A program made the position numbers and the translations under genes. This document shows positions 34,634 to 43,557 of a stretch of DNA of 64,000 bases, in pieces. Where the stretch lies: the NCBI RefSeq assembly GCF_036084755.1, contig NZ_CP107968.1, positions 1,054,001 to 1,118,000 of the forward strand. Reading direction: 5' to 3'. The notes below the pieces were generated by a model. The model did no database searches. It was given only the letters and a program-made list of their open reading frames with translations, and was not told the DNA's origin. Position 1 is the stretch's first letter. Each line of letters starts with the position of its first letter. The DNA comes from Streptomyces sp. NBC_00370. Its GTDB lineage: Bacteria; Actinomycetota; Actinomycetes; Streptomycetales; Streptomycetaceae.

Positions 34634-36331
34634 GTGAGTATTTCCAGACGGTCCGTCATCCTGTCCGCGCTCGCCGGCACCGCCACCGTCGGCGGGTGGT
34701 CGGCCGCCACCACGGCGACGGCGGCGCCCGCGGTCGCCACCGCTTCGCCGCCCGGCGATGTGGTCGGCAAGGTGACCGTGGGCTACCAGGGCTGGTTCGC
34801 CTGCAAGGGCGACGGAGCGCCCATCAACAGCTGGTGGCACTGGAGCGCCAACGCCGGTCAGCCGCCGTCGCCTTCGAACACCACCATCGCCTCCTGGCCG
34901 GAGATGAAGGAGTACGAGAAGTCGTACGCCACGGCGTACGGGAACCTCGGCAGCGGCGCTCCGGCCACGCTGTTCTCGTCGTGGGACCAGCAGACGGTGG
35001 ACACGCACTTCCGCTGGATGCAGGAGAACGGCTGTGACACCGCGGCCCTCCAGCGGTTCAACCCCTTCGGCGCCGAAGGCCCCACCCGGGACGCGATGGC
35101 GCAGAAGGTGCGCCAGTCGGCCGAGGCGCACGGCCGCAAGTTCTACATCATGTACGACGTCACCGACTGGACCGCGATGCAGTCGCAGATCAAGGACGAC
35201 TGGACGTCGAAGATGAAGGCGCACACCGCGTCGGGCGCGTACGCCAAGCAGAACGGCAAGCCGGTGGTGTGCATCTGGGGCTTCGGCTTCAGCGACCCCG
35301 GCCGGCCCTTCGAGCCGGCGCCGTGCCTGGACGTCGTCAACTGGTTCAAGAGCCAGGGCTGTTACGTCATCGGCGGGGTGCCCACCCACTGGCGCACCGG
35401 CACCGAGGACTCACGTCCCGGCTTCTCCGACGTCTACCACGCGTTCAACATGATCTCGCCCTGGATGGTGGGCCGGATCAGCAACGTCGACCAGGCGGAC
35501 CAGTTCTACCGCGACAACAACGGCCCCGACCAACTCGACTGCGACGCGCACGGGATCGACTACCAGCCCTGTGTCATCCCCGGCGATCTGCAGGGCAGGG
35601 CGCGCGCCCACGGCGAGTTGATGTGGCGTCAGTTCTACAACCTGGTCCGGATCGGTGTGCAGGGCTTCTACATCTCGATGTTCGACGAGTACAACGAGGG
35701 CAACCAGATCGCCAAGACCGCCGAGACGGCCGCCGACGTGCCGACCGGGTCCGGGATCTGGGCGCTCGACGAGGACGGCACCCGCTGCTCGTCCGACTAC
35801 TACCTGCGGCTGACCAACGACGGCGGCCGCATGCTCAAGGGACAGATCGCCCTCACCGCGGTGCGCCCGACCGTACCGCTGCCGGGCGGCGGCGGACCGA
35901 CGCAGCCGACCGGCGACCTGGCCCTGCGCCGCCCGGCGACAGCCAGCAGCACCACGCAGTCGTACGGGCCGGGCAACGCCGTGGACGGCAACGCGGGCAC
36001 GTACTGGGAGAGCGCCAACAACGCGTTCCCGCAGTGGCTCCAGGTCGACCTCGGCAGCGCGTACACCGTCAAGCGGCTCGTGCTCGCGCTGCCGCCGGAC
36101 CAGGCGTGGGCGACCCGCACCCAGACCGTGGCCGTGCTCGGCTCCGCCAACGGCACCACATTCACCACGCTGTCGGGCGCGGCGGGCCGTACGTTCAACC
36201 CGGCCTCGGGGAACACCGCCACGATCACCCTGCCCGCCGCCGTCACCACCCGTTATGTGCGGCTCCAGTTCACCGCCAACACCGGTTGGCCGGCCGGACA
36301 GCTCTCCTCGCTGAGCGTCTACGCCGACTGA
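34634..36331 (+). CDS. Secreted GH71/GH99-like glycoside hydrolase with F5/8 type C domain
   Basis: 565 residues from GTG 34634 (GAGGGATCC upstream). Tat-type signal (SISRRSVILSALAG, residues 2-15). Catalytic part about 45-420: VTVGYQGWFACKGDG, HWRTGTEDSRPGFSDVY and FDEYNEGNQIAKT resemble the GH71/99 (endo-mannosidase/xylosidase-like) fold. After a Gly/Pro linker, the C-terminal domain (about 430-565; LALRRPATASS to LSSLSVYAD) is a discoidin/CBM32 module. Substrate is not evident; no regulator is adjacent. Confidence 0.82.
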   Translation: MSISRRSVILSALAGTATVGGWSAATTATAAPAVATASPPGDVVGKVTVGYQGWFACKGDGAPINSWWHWSANAGQPPSPSNTTIASWPEMKEYEKSYATAYGNLGSGAPATLFSSWDQQTVDTHFRWMQENGCDTAALQRFNPFGAEGPTRDAMAQKVRQSAEAHGRKFYIMYDVTDWTAMQSQIKDDWTSKMKAHTASGAYAKQNGKPVVCIWGFGFSDPGRPFEPAPCLDVVNWFKSQGCYVIGGVPTHWRTGTEDSRPGFSDVYHAFNMISPWMVGRISNVDQADQFYRDNNGPDQLDCDAHGIDYQPCVIPGDLQGRARAHGELMWRQFYNLVRIGVQGFYISMFDEYNEGNQIAKTAETAADVPTGSGIWALDEDGTRCSSDYYLRLTNDGGRMLKGQIALTAVRPTVPLPGGGGPTQPTGDLALRRPATASSTTQSYGPGNAVDGNAGTYWESANNAFPQWLQVDLGSAYTVKRLVLALPPDQAWATRTQTVAVLGSANGTTFTTLSGAAGRTFNPASGNTATITLPAAVTTRYVRLQFTANTGWPAGQLSSLSVYAD

Positions 36332-36356
36332 GCGTGCGGCAGGTGCGGCCGGCGCT

Positions 36357-36381
36357 GATTGGTGCCGCCGATTCGGGTTAC
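36357..36381 (+). promoter_or_regulatory. Stress-sigma-like promoter before DUF3618 gene
   Basis: GATT (36357-36360), 14 bases, GGGTTAC (36375-36381), close to the Streptomyces SigB-type consensus GNNT-N14-16-GGGTAC, with one extra T. About 78 bases before the start. Confidence 0.4.
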
Positions 36382-36458
36382 CCGGGGGGCAAGGCAGGCA
36401 CAGCGCACCAGGTACCGGCACGACCATGCGCCGGCCGCACCCAGGAGAGGTCATACCG

Positions 36459-36914
36459 ATGACGGACGAGCGGAGCACGAACGACGGCGAGCCCACCGCC
36501 GAGGAGTTGCGGGAACAGGCCGAACGTACCCGCGACGAGCTGGGCAGAACCGCGGAGGGCGTCGCGGCCAAGGCCGAGGCGGCCAAGAACGACGTGAAGG
36601 CGCGCGCCCAGGAGACGAAGGAGCGCGCGCAGGAGAAGGCCGCCGAGGTGCAGGAGAAGGCCCAGGAGAAGGCGACCGAGGTCAAGGAGCGGATCGACGA
36701 CCAGGCCGCCAAGACGAAGATCCAGCTCCAGGACCGTACGGCGCAGCTCCAGGAGAAGGCGAGCCAGACGCTCCAGCGCGCCCAGGACAAGGCTCCCGAC
36801 CAGTGGAGCGAGCGGGCGTCGCAGCTGGCCGAGGCGGTCCGGCGCAATCCGGCGCCGTACATAGCGGCGGCCGCGGTGCTCGTCGCGCTGACGGTACGGC
36901 GCTCCCGGCGCTGA
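36459..36914 (+). CDS. DUF3618 membrane-tethered helical protein
   Basis: 151 residues from ATG 36459 (CAGGAGAGG upstream). A DUF3618 N-terminus (TAEELREQAERTRDELGRTAEGVAAKAEAA) is followed by a long charged coiled-coil with heptad-like Lys/Glu repeats (AQEKAAEVQEKAQEKATEVKE) and a C-terminal membrane helix (about 128-145). LEA-like composition suggests an envelope stress protein. A strong terminator follows. Confidence 0.82.
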   Translation: MTDERSTNDGEPTAEELREQAERTRDELGRTAEGVAAKAEAAKNDVKARAQETKERAQEKAAEVQEKAQEKATEVKERIDDQAAKTKIQLQDRTAQLQEKASQTLQRAQDKAPDQWSERASQLAEAVRRNPAPYIAAAAVLVALTVRRSRR

Positions 36915-36941
36915 CGGCCGGCCGGAGCAACGGCTCGACGA

Positions 36942-36978
36942 GGGAGGACAGCGGGCACCGGCCCGCTGCCCTCCCTTT
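36942..36978 (+). terminator. Rho-independent terminator
   Basis: GGGAGG-A-CAGCGGG (36942-36955), loop CACCGG, CCCGCTG-C-CCTCCC (36962-36975), then TTT. A 13-bp stem with one mismatch, 28 bases after the DUF3618 stop. Confidence 0.85.
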
Positions 36979-37150
36979 CGCGTGCGTGCTCAAGAGCGGA
37001 CGATCCTGACAGTTCCTCAGTTCGCAACCCGGCTCGGGGAAACAGTAAATGAATTCTTGACCGCGTGGGGCGCGTCGAACCGTGCATGGTCATGCCATCG
37101 TGTTGCAGCACCAGCACCCTCCTGGGCCGGCGACCGGAAGGCGGAACCGT

Positions 37151-39004
37151 ATGGGCAGCACACGCAGAGGTACGGCGGCTCGCCGCTGGGGAGCGCTGGC
37201 GGGGGCAGCCGCGCTGACCGTACTCGGCGGGGCCGCGCCGTCCTTCGGCGCGGTACGGGGCGGGCAGCACCCGGGCAGCCACACCGCCACGCCCGTCAAA
37301 CACCTGGTCGTCATCTTCGACGAGAACATCTCGTTCGACCACTACTTCGGGACGTATCCGAAGGCCGCCAACACCGACGGCACCCGCTTCACCGCGTCCC
37401 CGCGCACGCCCAGGGACATCGACAACCTGCGCACGGCGGGGCTGCTGACGAAGAACCCGAACCAGTACGCGCCCAAGCGGCTCACCCCTGAACAGGCGGT
37501 GACCTGCGACCAGAACCACGCGTACAGCCCCGAGCAGTACGCGTACAACGGCGGCGGCGCCGACAAGTTCGTCCAGTTCACGGACTCCGGCAAGTGCTCG
37601 GGCAATCTGTTCGGCGAGCCGGGTCTGGTGATGGACTACTACGACGGCAACACCGTCACCGGCATGTGGAACTACGCCCAGCACTACGCGCTCAACGACA
37701 ACTCGTTCGGTTCGGCCTACGGCCCCTCCACGCCCGGCGCGATCGAGCTGGTGTCGGGCCAGACGCACGGGGTGGTCTCCACCGACCCCGCGTCGTCCAC
37801 GGAGGACCCGGAGCAGACCGACGAGCCGGATCCGGCCGCGGTCGCCTCCCCCGACGAGCGGGGCGTCGGCACGATGATCACCGACCCCGACCCGGCGTAC
37901 GACGACTGTTCGGGCAACGACCACACCAGCCAGTCGTCCCTGGCCGAGCTGCGCGGCAAGAACATCGGTGACCGGCTGAACGAGAAGGACGTCAGCTGGG
38001 GCTGGTTCCAGGGCGGCTTCCGGCCGAGCACCCCGTGGGACGGCGGCGACACCCTCGCCACGTGCGACGGCACCACGCACGCCAACGCGATCGGCGCCCA
38101 GGTCGTGGACTACAGCCCGCACCACAACCCGTTCGCGTACTACCGCTCGACGGCCAACCCGCACCATCTGGCCCCGGAGTCCGTCGCCGAGATCGGCCAC
38201 GACGGCCGGGCCAACCACAACTACGACCTCACCGACTTCAACGCGGCGCTCAAGGCGGGCAAACTGCCCTCGGTGAGCTTCCTCAAGGCGGCGTCCTACC
38301 AGGACGGGCACGCGGGGTACTCGGGGCCGGTGGACGAACAGAACTTCCTCGTCGGGCAGATCAACGCGATCCAGCGCTCGCCGCAGTGGAAGGACACCGC
38401 GATCGTCCTCGCGTACGACGACTCCGACGGCTGGTACGACCATGTCTACGCCACGCCGCGCAACGGCTCGGACGACACGACGAAGGACAGCAGCGGCCGG
38501 AGCCTCGACGCGCCCGGCTGCCGGAACGGGCCGCCCGCCGCGGGCGGTTACCAGGACCGCTGCGGCCCGGGCGCCCGCCAGCCGCTGCTGGTGATCTCGC
38601 CGTTCGCGAAGGTCAACAGCGTCGACCACACCAGGACCGAGCAGACGTCCGTGCTGAAGTTCGTGGAGGACAACTGGCACACCCGGCGGATCGGGGACCA
38701 CTCCTTCGACACCCGGGCGGGATCGCTGGAGAACATGTTCGACTTCGACCGCCCCAACGGCAGGCAGGTACTGCTGAATCAGGACGGCTCGGTGGCCTCG
38801 GTCGGCCCGGTCCGGCACGTCGCGCCCGTCACCACGGCGATCACCGACCCGCAGCCGCGCGACGTGGCGATGGCGGACCTCTCGTCGAGCAGCAGCACCC
38901 CTTCGCCGACGCTGCTGGGCACGGCGGCGGGAGCGGTGCTGGTCGCCGGCGCGGGAGTGACCCTGGCGGTGCGCAGGCGGCGCCACTCCCGCGGCGCGCT
39001 CTAG
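37151..39004 (+). CDS. Surface phospholipase C / acid phosphatase-type phosphoesterase
   Basis: 617 residues from ATG 37151 (GGAAGGCGG upstream); ATG 37082 is rejected. N-terminal signal peptide (about 1-34). Phosphoesterase (PLC) family core: KHLVVIFDENISFDHYFGTYP (about 49-69; FDENxSFDHYFG carries metal ligands), NDNSFGSAYGPSTPGAIELVSG, and YDDSDGWYDHV (about 419-429). The C-terminus has a Ser/Pro linker, membrane helix and RRRRHSR, so the enzyme stays on the outer membrane face. It may release phosphate from phospholipids. No clear PHO box was found upstream. Its TAG stop shares CTAG with the convergent dehydratase stop. Confidence 0.85.
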   Translation: MGSTRRGTAARRWGALAGAAALTVLGGAAPSFGAVRGGQHPGSHTATPVKHLVVIFDENISFDHYFGTYPKAANTDGTRFTASPRTPRDIDNLRTAGLLTKNPNQYAPKRLTPEQAVTCDQNHAYSPEQYAYNGGGADKFVQFTDSGKCSGNLFGEPGLVMDYYDGNTVTGMWNYAQHYALNDNSFGSAYGPSTPGAIELVSGQTHGVVSTDPASSTEDPEQTDEPDPAAVASPDERGVGTMITDPDPAYDDCSGNDHTSQSSLAELRGKNIGDRLNEKDVSWGWFQGGFRPSTPWDGGDTLATCDGTTHANAIGAQVVDYSPHHNPFAYYRSTANPHHLAPESVAEIGHDGRANHNYDLTDFNAALKAGKLPSVSFLKAASYQDGHAGYSGPVDEQNFLVGQINAIQRSPQWKDTAIVLAYDDSDGWYDHVYATPRNGSDDTTKDSSGRSLDAPGCRNGPPAAGGYQDRCGPGARQPLLVISPFAKVNSVDHTRTEQTSVLKFVEDNWHTRRIGDHSFDTRAGSLENMFDFDRPNGRQVLLNQDGSVASVGPVRHVAPVTTAITDPQPRDVAMADLSSSSSTPSPTLLGTAAGAVLVAGAGVTLAVRRRRHSRGAL

Positions 39005-40716
39005 TGTGACTCGCGGGAGACCTCGTGGCCGCTGGAGCCGACGAGGAAGTCCAGGTCGACGCCCTGGTCCGCCTGGTTCACATGCTCGACGTACAGCCGC
39101 TCCCAGCCTCGCCTGGGGGCGGCGAACGCCGCCGTCATCGCCTTCGACGGACGGCGGCGCGCCAACTCCTCGGCCGGTACGTCGAGATCGATCCTGCGGG
39201 CGGCCACGTCCAGCACGACGAAGTCGCCGGTCTCGACCAGCCCCAGCGGGCCGCCGGCCGCCGCCTCCGGCGCGGTGTGCAGGACGACCGTGCCGTACGC
39301 CGTGCCGCTCATCCGGCCGTCGCAGACCCGCACCATGTCCCTGACGCCCTGCTCCAGCAGCTTGGTGGGCAGCGGCATGTTCGCCACCTCCGGCATGCCC
39401 GGGTAGCCCTTGGGACCGCAGCCCCGCAGTACGAGCACCGACGAGGCGTCCACGTCGAGGTCCGGGTCGTCGATCCGGGCGTGCATGTCCTCGACGCTGT
39501 CGAAGACGACGGCCCTGCCCCGGTGGCGCAGCAGTTCGGGCGAAGCGGCGGCCGGTTTGATGACGGCGCCGGACGGGGCGAGGTTGCCGCGCAGCACCGC
39601 GATGCCGGCGTCGGGCAGCAGCGGGTCGGCGCGGCTCCGGATGACGGTCTCGTCCCAGATCCGCGCGCCGTCGAGATGGTCGACCAGCGGGGTGCCGGTG
39701 ACGGTCAGGGCGGCCGGGTCGAGCAGGTCGCCGACCTCGTTCAGTACCGCCAGCAGCCCGCCCGCGCGGTGGAAGTCCTCCATCAGATGGCGGCCGGCCG
39801 GCTGGAGGTCGACGAGGAGCGGCACGCCCGCGCCGGTGCGGTCGAAGTCGTCCAGCGTCAGTTCGATGCCGAGCCGCCCGGCGATGGCCAGCAGATGCAC
39901 CACGGCGTTGGTGGAGCCGCCGACGGCGGCGAGCGCGACGATCGCGTTGAGGAAGGAGCCCCGGGTGAGCAGCGTGCTGGGGCGGCGTTCCGCGGCGACC
40001 ATCTCGACGGCGAGCGCGCCGGTGGCGTGGGCGCTCTCCAGCAGCCGGCTGTCGGGGGCGGGCGTCCCGGCCACCCCCGGCAGCGTCGTACCCAGCGCCT
40101 CGGCGACGACGGCCATGGTGGAGGCCGTTCCCATGGTGTTGCAGTGGCCCCGGCTGCGGATCATCGAGGATTCGGACCGCAGGAAGGCCTCCTCGGAGAG
40201 GGTGCCCGCCCGCACCTCCTCGCTGAGTTTCCACACGTCGGTGCCGCAGCCCAGCGGCTTGCCGCGGAAGGTGCCGGTCAGCATCGGGCCGCCGGGCACG
40301 ACGACTGCGGGCAGGTCGACGGAGGCCGCCGCCATCAGCAGCGACGGAATGGTCTTGTCGCAGCCGCCCAACAGCACGACGCCGTCGACGGGGTTGGCGC
40401 GCAGCATCTCCTCCGTCGCCATGGCCGCCATGTTCCGCCACAGCATCGCCGTGGGCCGTACCAGCGTCTCGCCGAGGGAGACCACCGGCAGGTTGAGCGG
40501 GACGCCGCCCGCTTCCCAGATGCCCTGCTTGACGCTCGCCGCGACCTCGTCGAGATGGGAGTTGCACGGGGTCAGGTCGGACGCGGTGTTGGCGATGGCG
40601 ATGTGCGGCCGGCCGTCGAAGGCGTGGGCGGGCAGTCCTCTGCGCATCCACGCCCGGTGGATGTAGGAGTTCCTGTCGGTGCCCGCGTACCACTGGGAAC
40701 TGCGCTGTTCCGCCAT
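39001..40716 (-). CDS. IlvD/Edd-family sugar-acid (or dihydroxy-acid) dehydratase
   Basis: 571 residues from ATG 40716 (GGAGGAGT upstream). Iron-sulfur cysteines are visible in TPCNSHLDEVA (about 48-58), GGCDKTIPS (about 116) and RGHCNTMGTASTM (about 190). The length and RSSQWYAG start resemble arabinonate/fuconate-type dehydratases more than biosynthetic IlvD, and no branched-chain genes are near. Divergent from a zinc alcohol dehydrogenase gene, suggesting oxidative sugar catabolism: the dehydrogenase oxidises a sugar and the dehydratase acts on the acid. Confidence 0.85.
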   Translation of the reverse strand: MAEQRSSQWYAGTDRNSYIHRAWMRRGLPAHAFDGRPHIAIANTASDLTPCNSHLDEVAASVKQGIWEAGGVPLNLPVVSLGETLVRPTAMLWRNMAAMATEEMLRANPVDGVVLLGGCDKTIPSLLMAAASVDLPAVVVPGGPMLTGTFRGKPLGCGTDVWKLSEEVRAGTLSEEAFLRSESSMIRSRGHCNTMGTASTMAVVAEALGTTLPGVAGTPAPDSRLLESAHATGALAVEMVAAERRPSTLLTRGSFLNAIVALAAVGGSTNAVVHLLAIAGRLGIELTLDDFDRTGAGVPLLVDLQPAGRHLMEDFHRAGGLLAVLNEVGDLLDPAALTVTGTPLVDHLDGARIWDETVIRSRADPLLPDAGIAVLRGNLAPSGAVIKPAAASPELLRHRGRAVVFDSVEDMHARIDDPDLDVDASSVLVLRGCGPKGYPGMPEVANMPLPTKLLEQGVRDMVRVCDGRMSGTAYGTVVLHTAPEAAAGGPLGLVETGDFVVLDVAARRIDLDVPAEELARRRPSKAMTAAFAAPRRGWERLYVEHVNQADQGVDLDFLVGSSGHEVSRESH

Positions 40717-40788
40717 TGCGTACTCCTCCGTCGTCCGTGGCTGCCAACTTGCCATGCCGGGGCGGTGTTTTTGAAGTGCGCTCCACCC

Positions 40789-40817
40789 GTACGGATGTTC
40801 ATGCCGCGTACTAATAT
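40789..40817 (+). promoter_or_regulatory. Promoter for zinc dehydrogenase gene with overlapping dyad
   Basis: TAATAT (40812-40817) lies six bases before ATG 40824, so the message is probably leaderless. GTACG (40789) and CGTAC (40807-40811) form an imperfect dyad just upstream, a possible shared operator with the divergent dehydratase gene. Confidence 0.5.
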
Positions 40818-40823
40818 CTGGCC

Positions 40824-41837
40824 ATGCGCGCCTTTGTCATCACAGGTCCGCGCCGGTGCGGGGTGCGTGACGTGGCACCCCCGGCAGCGGCGCCGGGACA
40901 GGTCGTCGTCGATGTGGAACGGGCCGGTGTCTGCGGTACGGACAGCGAGCTGTTCACCGGCGAGATGAGTTACATGGACGAGGGCAACTCCCGTTATCCG
41001 ATCCGGCCGGGCCACGAGTGGTGCGGCGCGGTCTCCGCGGTGGGCGACGGCGTCGACCCCGGCTGGCTGGGACGGCGGGTGACCGCCGACACCATGCTCG
41101 GCTGCGGCGGCTGCCGGCGCTGTCTCGCCGGCCGCCACCATGTCTGCGAGGACCGGTACGAGATCGGCATCCGGGGCGGCTGGCACGGCGCGCTGGCCGA
41201 GCAGCTCGTCGCACCGGTGAACGCGCTGCATCCGCTGCCGGACTCCGTGGACGGTGTCGCGGGCGCCCTGGTCGAGCCCGGCGGCAACGCGCTGCGCGCC
41301 GTCGAGGCGGCGGCCGTCGCGCCCGGTGAGCGGCTGCTGGTGCTCGGCCCCGGCACGATCGGGCTGCTCGCCGCCCTGTTCGCGCTCGCCGCCGGGGCGG
41401 AGGTCCATGTCATGGGTCTGACCCCGGCGTCGCTCGACTTCGCCCGCAGCCTCGGTGTGCACGGCGCCTGGACCGAGTCCGAGCTGCCCGACCTGCCCTT
41501 CGACGGGGTCATCGACGCCTCCAACGCCCCCGGGCTGCCCGCGCTCGCCGTGGAGCGCGTCGAGCCGGGCAGGCGGGTGGTCTGTATCGGGATCGCCGCG
41601 ACGCCCAGTTCCGCCGACACCCGGGCGCTGGTCCTGAAGGACGTCACAGCCGTGGGCATCCTCGGTGCGTCGGCCGGCCTGGCGCGTACGATCGGGCTGT
41701 ACGCCTCCGGCGCCGTGGATCCTCGTCCGCTGGTCGCCGCCACCGTCGGTTTCGAATCTCTCGGCGGAATTCTCTCGGGTGTACGTCCCGAAGGGGTGGG
41801 GCCTGGGCCTAAATTCCTGGTGAGCCCCGGTACCTGA
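40824..41837 (+). CDS. Zinc-dependent MDR dehydrogenase (sugar/threonine-type)
   Basis: 337 residues. Catalytic zinc ligands are in AGVCGTDSE and GHEWCG; the structural zinc loop has four Cys (GCGGCRRCLAGRHHVC, about 93-108). NAD(P)-binding GPGTIGLLAALFALAAGAEV lies near residue 175. Likely oxidises a polyol or sugar. Predicted leaderless start. No ribosome site before the ATG. Confidence 0.87.
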   Translation: MRAFVITGPRRCGVRDVAPPAAAPGQVVVDVERAGVCGTDSELFTGEMSYMDEGNSRYPIRPGHEWCGAVSAVGDGVDPGWLGRRVTADTMLGCGGCRRCLAGRHHVCEDRYEIGIRGGWHGALAEQLVAPVNALHPLPDSVDGVAGALVEPGGNALRAVEAAAVAPGERLLVLGPGTIGLLAALFALAAGAEVHVMGLTPASLDFARSLGVHGAWTESELPDLPFDGVIDASNAPGLPALAVERVEPGRRVVCIGIAATPSSADTRALVLKDVTAVGILGASAGLARTIGLYASGAVDPRPLVAATVGFESLGGILSGVRPEGVGPGPKFLVSPGT

Positions 41838-41915
41838 GATCCGCCCCGGCTCCATGCCGTAGGCTTCCCAAAGATTGTCTGACCGCATCTTTTTAGGATG
41901 TTAAGGAGCACCGTG

Positions 41916-42767
41916 ATGGCGAAGCAGGATGCCGGAGCCGGGCTGGTGAAGCTCCTCTCGGCCGACGCGCAGCAGGTGGCGACCGGCTGGGTCGAGCGCG
42001 TCTCGGATTCCCTGGGCGGCCGCATCAGCAGGGCCGAGGTCGACCAGGAGCTGCGCGAGCTGTTCACGGCGCTGGTCGAGGCACTGCGGGCCGGCGGCCC
42101 CGACGCCCACGGTGAGGCGATGTCCGAAGTCAGGGCGCTGCTGACCGAGTTGTCGCGGAACCGGGCACGCCAGGGCTTCACGCCGACCGAGACAGCGGTC
42201 AGCGTGCTCGCGCTGAAGCAGGTCGTCGAGCCGGTCCTGCGTGACGGTTCGGCCGCCGACATCCAGGCGTACCTGGAACTGAGCCGGCTGGTGGACGAAC
42301 TGAGCCTGTTCACCATCGAGACGTACACCCGGGCCCGCGAGGAGATCATCAGCTCCCAGGCGGACCAGCTCATGGAGCTGTCCACGCCCGTGGTGAAGCT
42401 CTGGGACGGCGTGATCGCCGTACCGCTGGTCGGCACCCTCGACTCCGCCCGTACCCAGGTGGTGATGGAGAAGCTGCTGCAGGCGCTGGTGGACACCGGC
42501 TCCGAGCAGGCGATCATCGACATCACCGGGGTCCCCGCCGTGGACACCCAGGTCGCCCAGCACCTGCTGAAGACCATCGTCGCCGCGCGGTTGATGGGCG
42601 CCGAGTGCACGGTGTCCGGGATCCGGCCGCAGATCGCCCAGACCATCGTGGCGCTGGGCATCGAGTTCGGCGACATCGTGACGAAGGCGAGCCTGGCCGA
42701 CGCGCTGAAGCTGGCGCTGCGCAAGTCCGGTGTGGATCTGGTCGCCCGCAAGGATGTGCTGCGGTGA
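41916..42767 (+). CDS. rsbR: RsbR-type stressosome protein
   Basis: 283 residues from ATG 41916 (AAGGAG upstream). N-terminal non-heme RsbRD sensory domain (about 10-160), then a C-terminal STAS domain (about 165-275) with VPLVGTLDSARTQVVMEKLL and DITGVPAVDTQVAQHLLKTI, where Thr of the conserved pair is the kinase target. First gene of six; every following junction is a 4-base overlap. A TAGGAT hexamer (41895-41900) upstream could be the -10. Confidence 0.9.
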   Translation: MAKQDAGAGLVKLLSADAQQVATGWVERVSDSLGGRISRAEVDQELRELFTALVEALRAGGPDAHGEAMSEVRALLTELSRNRARQGFTPTETAVSVLALKQVVEPVLRDGSAADIQAYLELSRLVDELSLFTIETYTRAREEIISSQADQLMELSTPVVKLWDGVIAVPLVGTLDSARTQVVMEKLLQALVDTGSEQAIIDITGVPAVDTQVAQHLLKTIVAARLMGAECTVSGIRPQIAQTIVALGIEFGDIVTKASLADALKLALRKSGVDLVARKDVLR

Positions 42768-43138
42768 CCGAGCGCGTTCCCGTCCTGCGGATCGGTGACG
42801 TCCTGCTGGTCTCCATCCAGGTGGACCTGGAGGACCAGACCGTCCTGAACCTGCAGGAGGACCTGGCGGCACAGATCGTGGCCAGATCGGCGCGCGGTGT
42901 CGTCATCGACATCACGGCCGTCGAGATCGTCGACTCGTTCGTGGGCCGCATGCTGGCCACGATCGCGGCCATATCCCGCATGCTCGACGCGGAGACGGTG
43001 GTGGTCGGCATGCGCCCGGCCGTCGCCATCACGCTCGTGGAGCTGGGTCTGTCGCTGGGCGGTGTGCGTACCGCACTCGACCTGGAGAAGGGCCTGGCCC
43101 TGCTGCGGCGATCCGACAGCCGCACGGATCCGGCATGA
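42764..43138 (+). CDS. rsbS: RsbS-type STAS scaffold protein
   Basis: 124 residues from GTG 42764, overlapping the rsbR stop (GTGA). A single STAS domain: VPVLRIGDVLLVSIQVDLEDQ at the start and DITAVEIVDSFVGRMLATI (about 49-67), whose Ser in DSF is the RsbT phosphorylation site. With RsbR it would form the stressosome core that traps RsbT. Confidence 0.92.
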   Translation: MTERVPVLRIGDVLLVSIQVDLEDQTVLNLQEDLAAQIVARSARGVVIDITAVEIVDSFVGRMLATIAAISRMLDAETVVVGMRPAVAITLVELGLSLGGVRTALDLEKGLALLRRSDSRTDPA

Positions 43139-43557
43139 TCACGCCCTGGGCCGCCGGGGAGGCACCGCAGACACACCCCATCGTGAAGAACGACGACGTC
43201 GTCCGGGTGCGCCAGCTCGCCAGGACACTGGCCCAGCAGTGCAAGCTCTCACTCGTCGACCAGACGAAGTTCATCACGGCGGCCAGCGAACTCGCCCGCA
43301 ACACCCTGGTGTACGGCGGTGGCGGGCTGCTCACCGCGGGTCTTGTCCGCAAGGACACCCGGGTCGGGGTGGCCGCGATCTTCAGCGACGACGGTCCCGG
43401 GATCCCGGACATCGAGCTGGCGATGACCGACGGCTGGACGTCGGGCTCGGGTCTCGGGCTCGGGCTGAGCGGGGCGCGCAGGCTGGTGGACGAGTTCGAC
43501 CTGAAGACCGAGGCGGGGAACGGCACGACCGTCACCGTGGTCAAGTGGTCGAGGTGA
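43135..43557 (+). CDS. rsbT: RsbT-type serine kinase (switch protein)
   Basis: 140 residues from ATG 43135, overlapping rsbS by 4 bases. GHKL ATPase boxes: N-box ASELARNTLVYG (about 43-54), G1 SDDGPGIPD, G2 GSGLGLGLSGARRLVDEF. It phosphorylates RsbS/RsbR and, when freed, activates a PP2C partner, here probably the phosphatases encoded downstream. Confidence 0.92.
   Translation: MITPWAAGEAPQTHPIVKNDDVVRVRQLARTLAQQCKLSLVDQTKFITAASELARNTLVYGGGGLLTAGLVRKDTRVGVAAIFSDDGPGIPDIELAMTDGWTSGSGLGLGLSGARRLVDEFDLKTEAGNGTTVTVVKWSR

Noticed and set aside
37010..37050. PHO-box-like GTTCCTCAGTTCGCA before the phosphoesterase gene
   Set aside because: Repeats are spaced 8 rather than 11 bases, unlike PhoP boxes.
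39001..40716. Naming the dehydratase gene ilvD
   Set aside because: No branched-chain biosynthetic neighbours and the N-terminus resembles sugar-acid dehydratases; substrate left open.
35411..40786. A 1791-codon open frame on the minus strand
   Set aside because: It runs antisense to the GH99-like, DUF3618 and phosphoesterase genes and out of frame with the dehydratase; composition is Arg/Gly/Ala-rich shadow translation typical of high-GC DNA.
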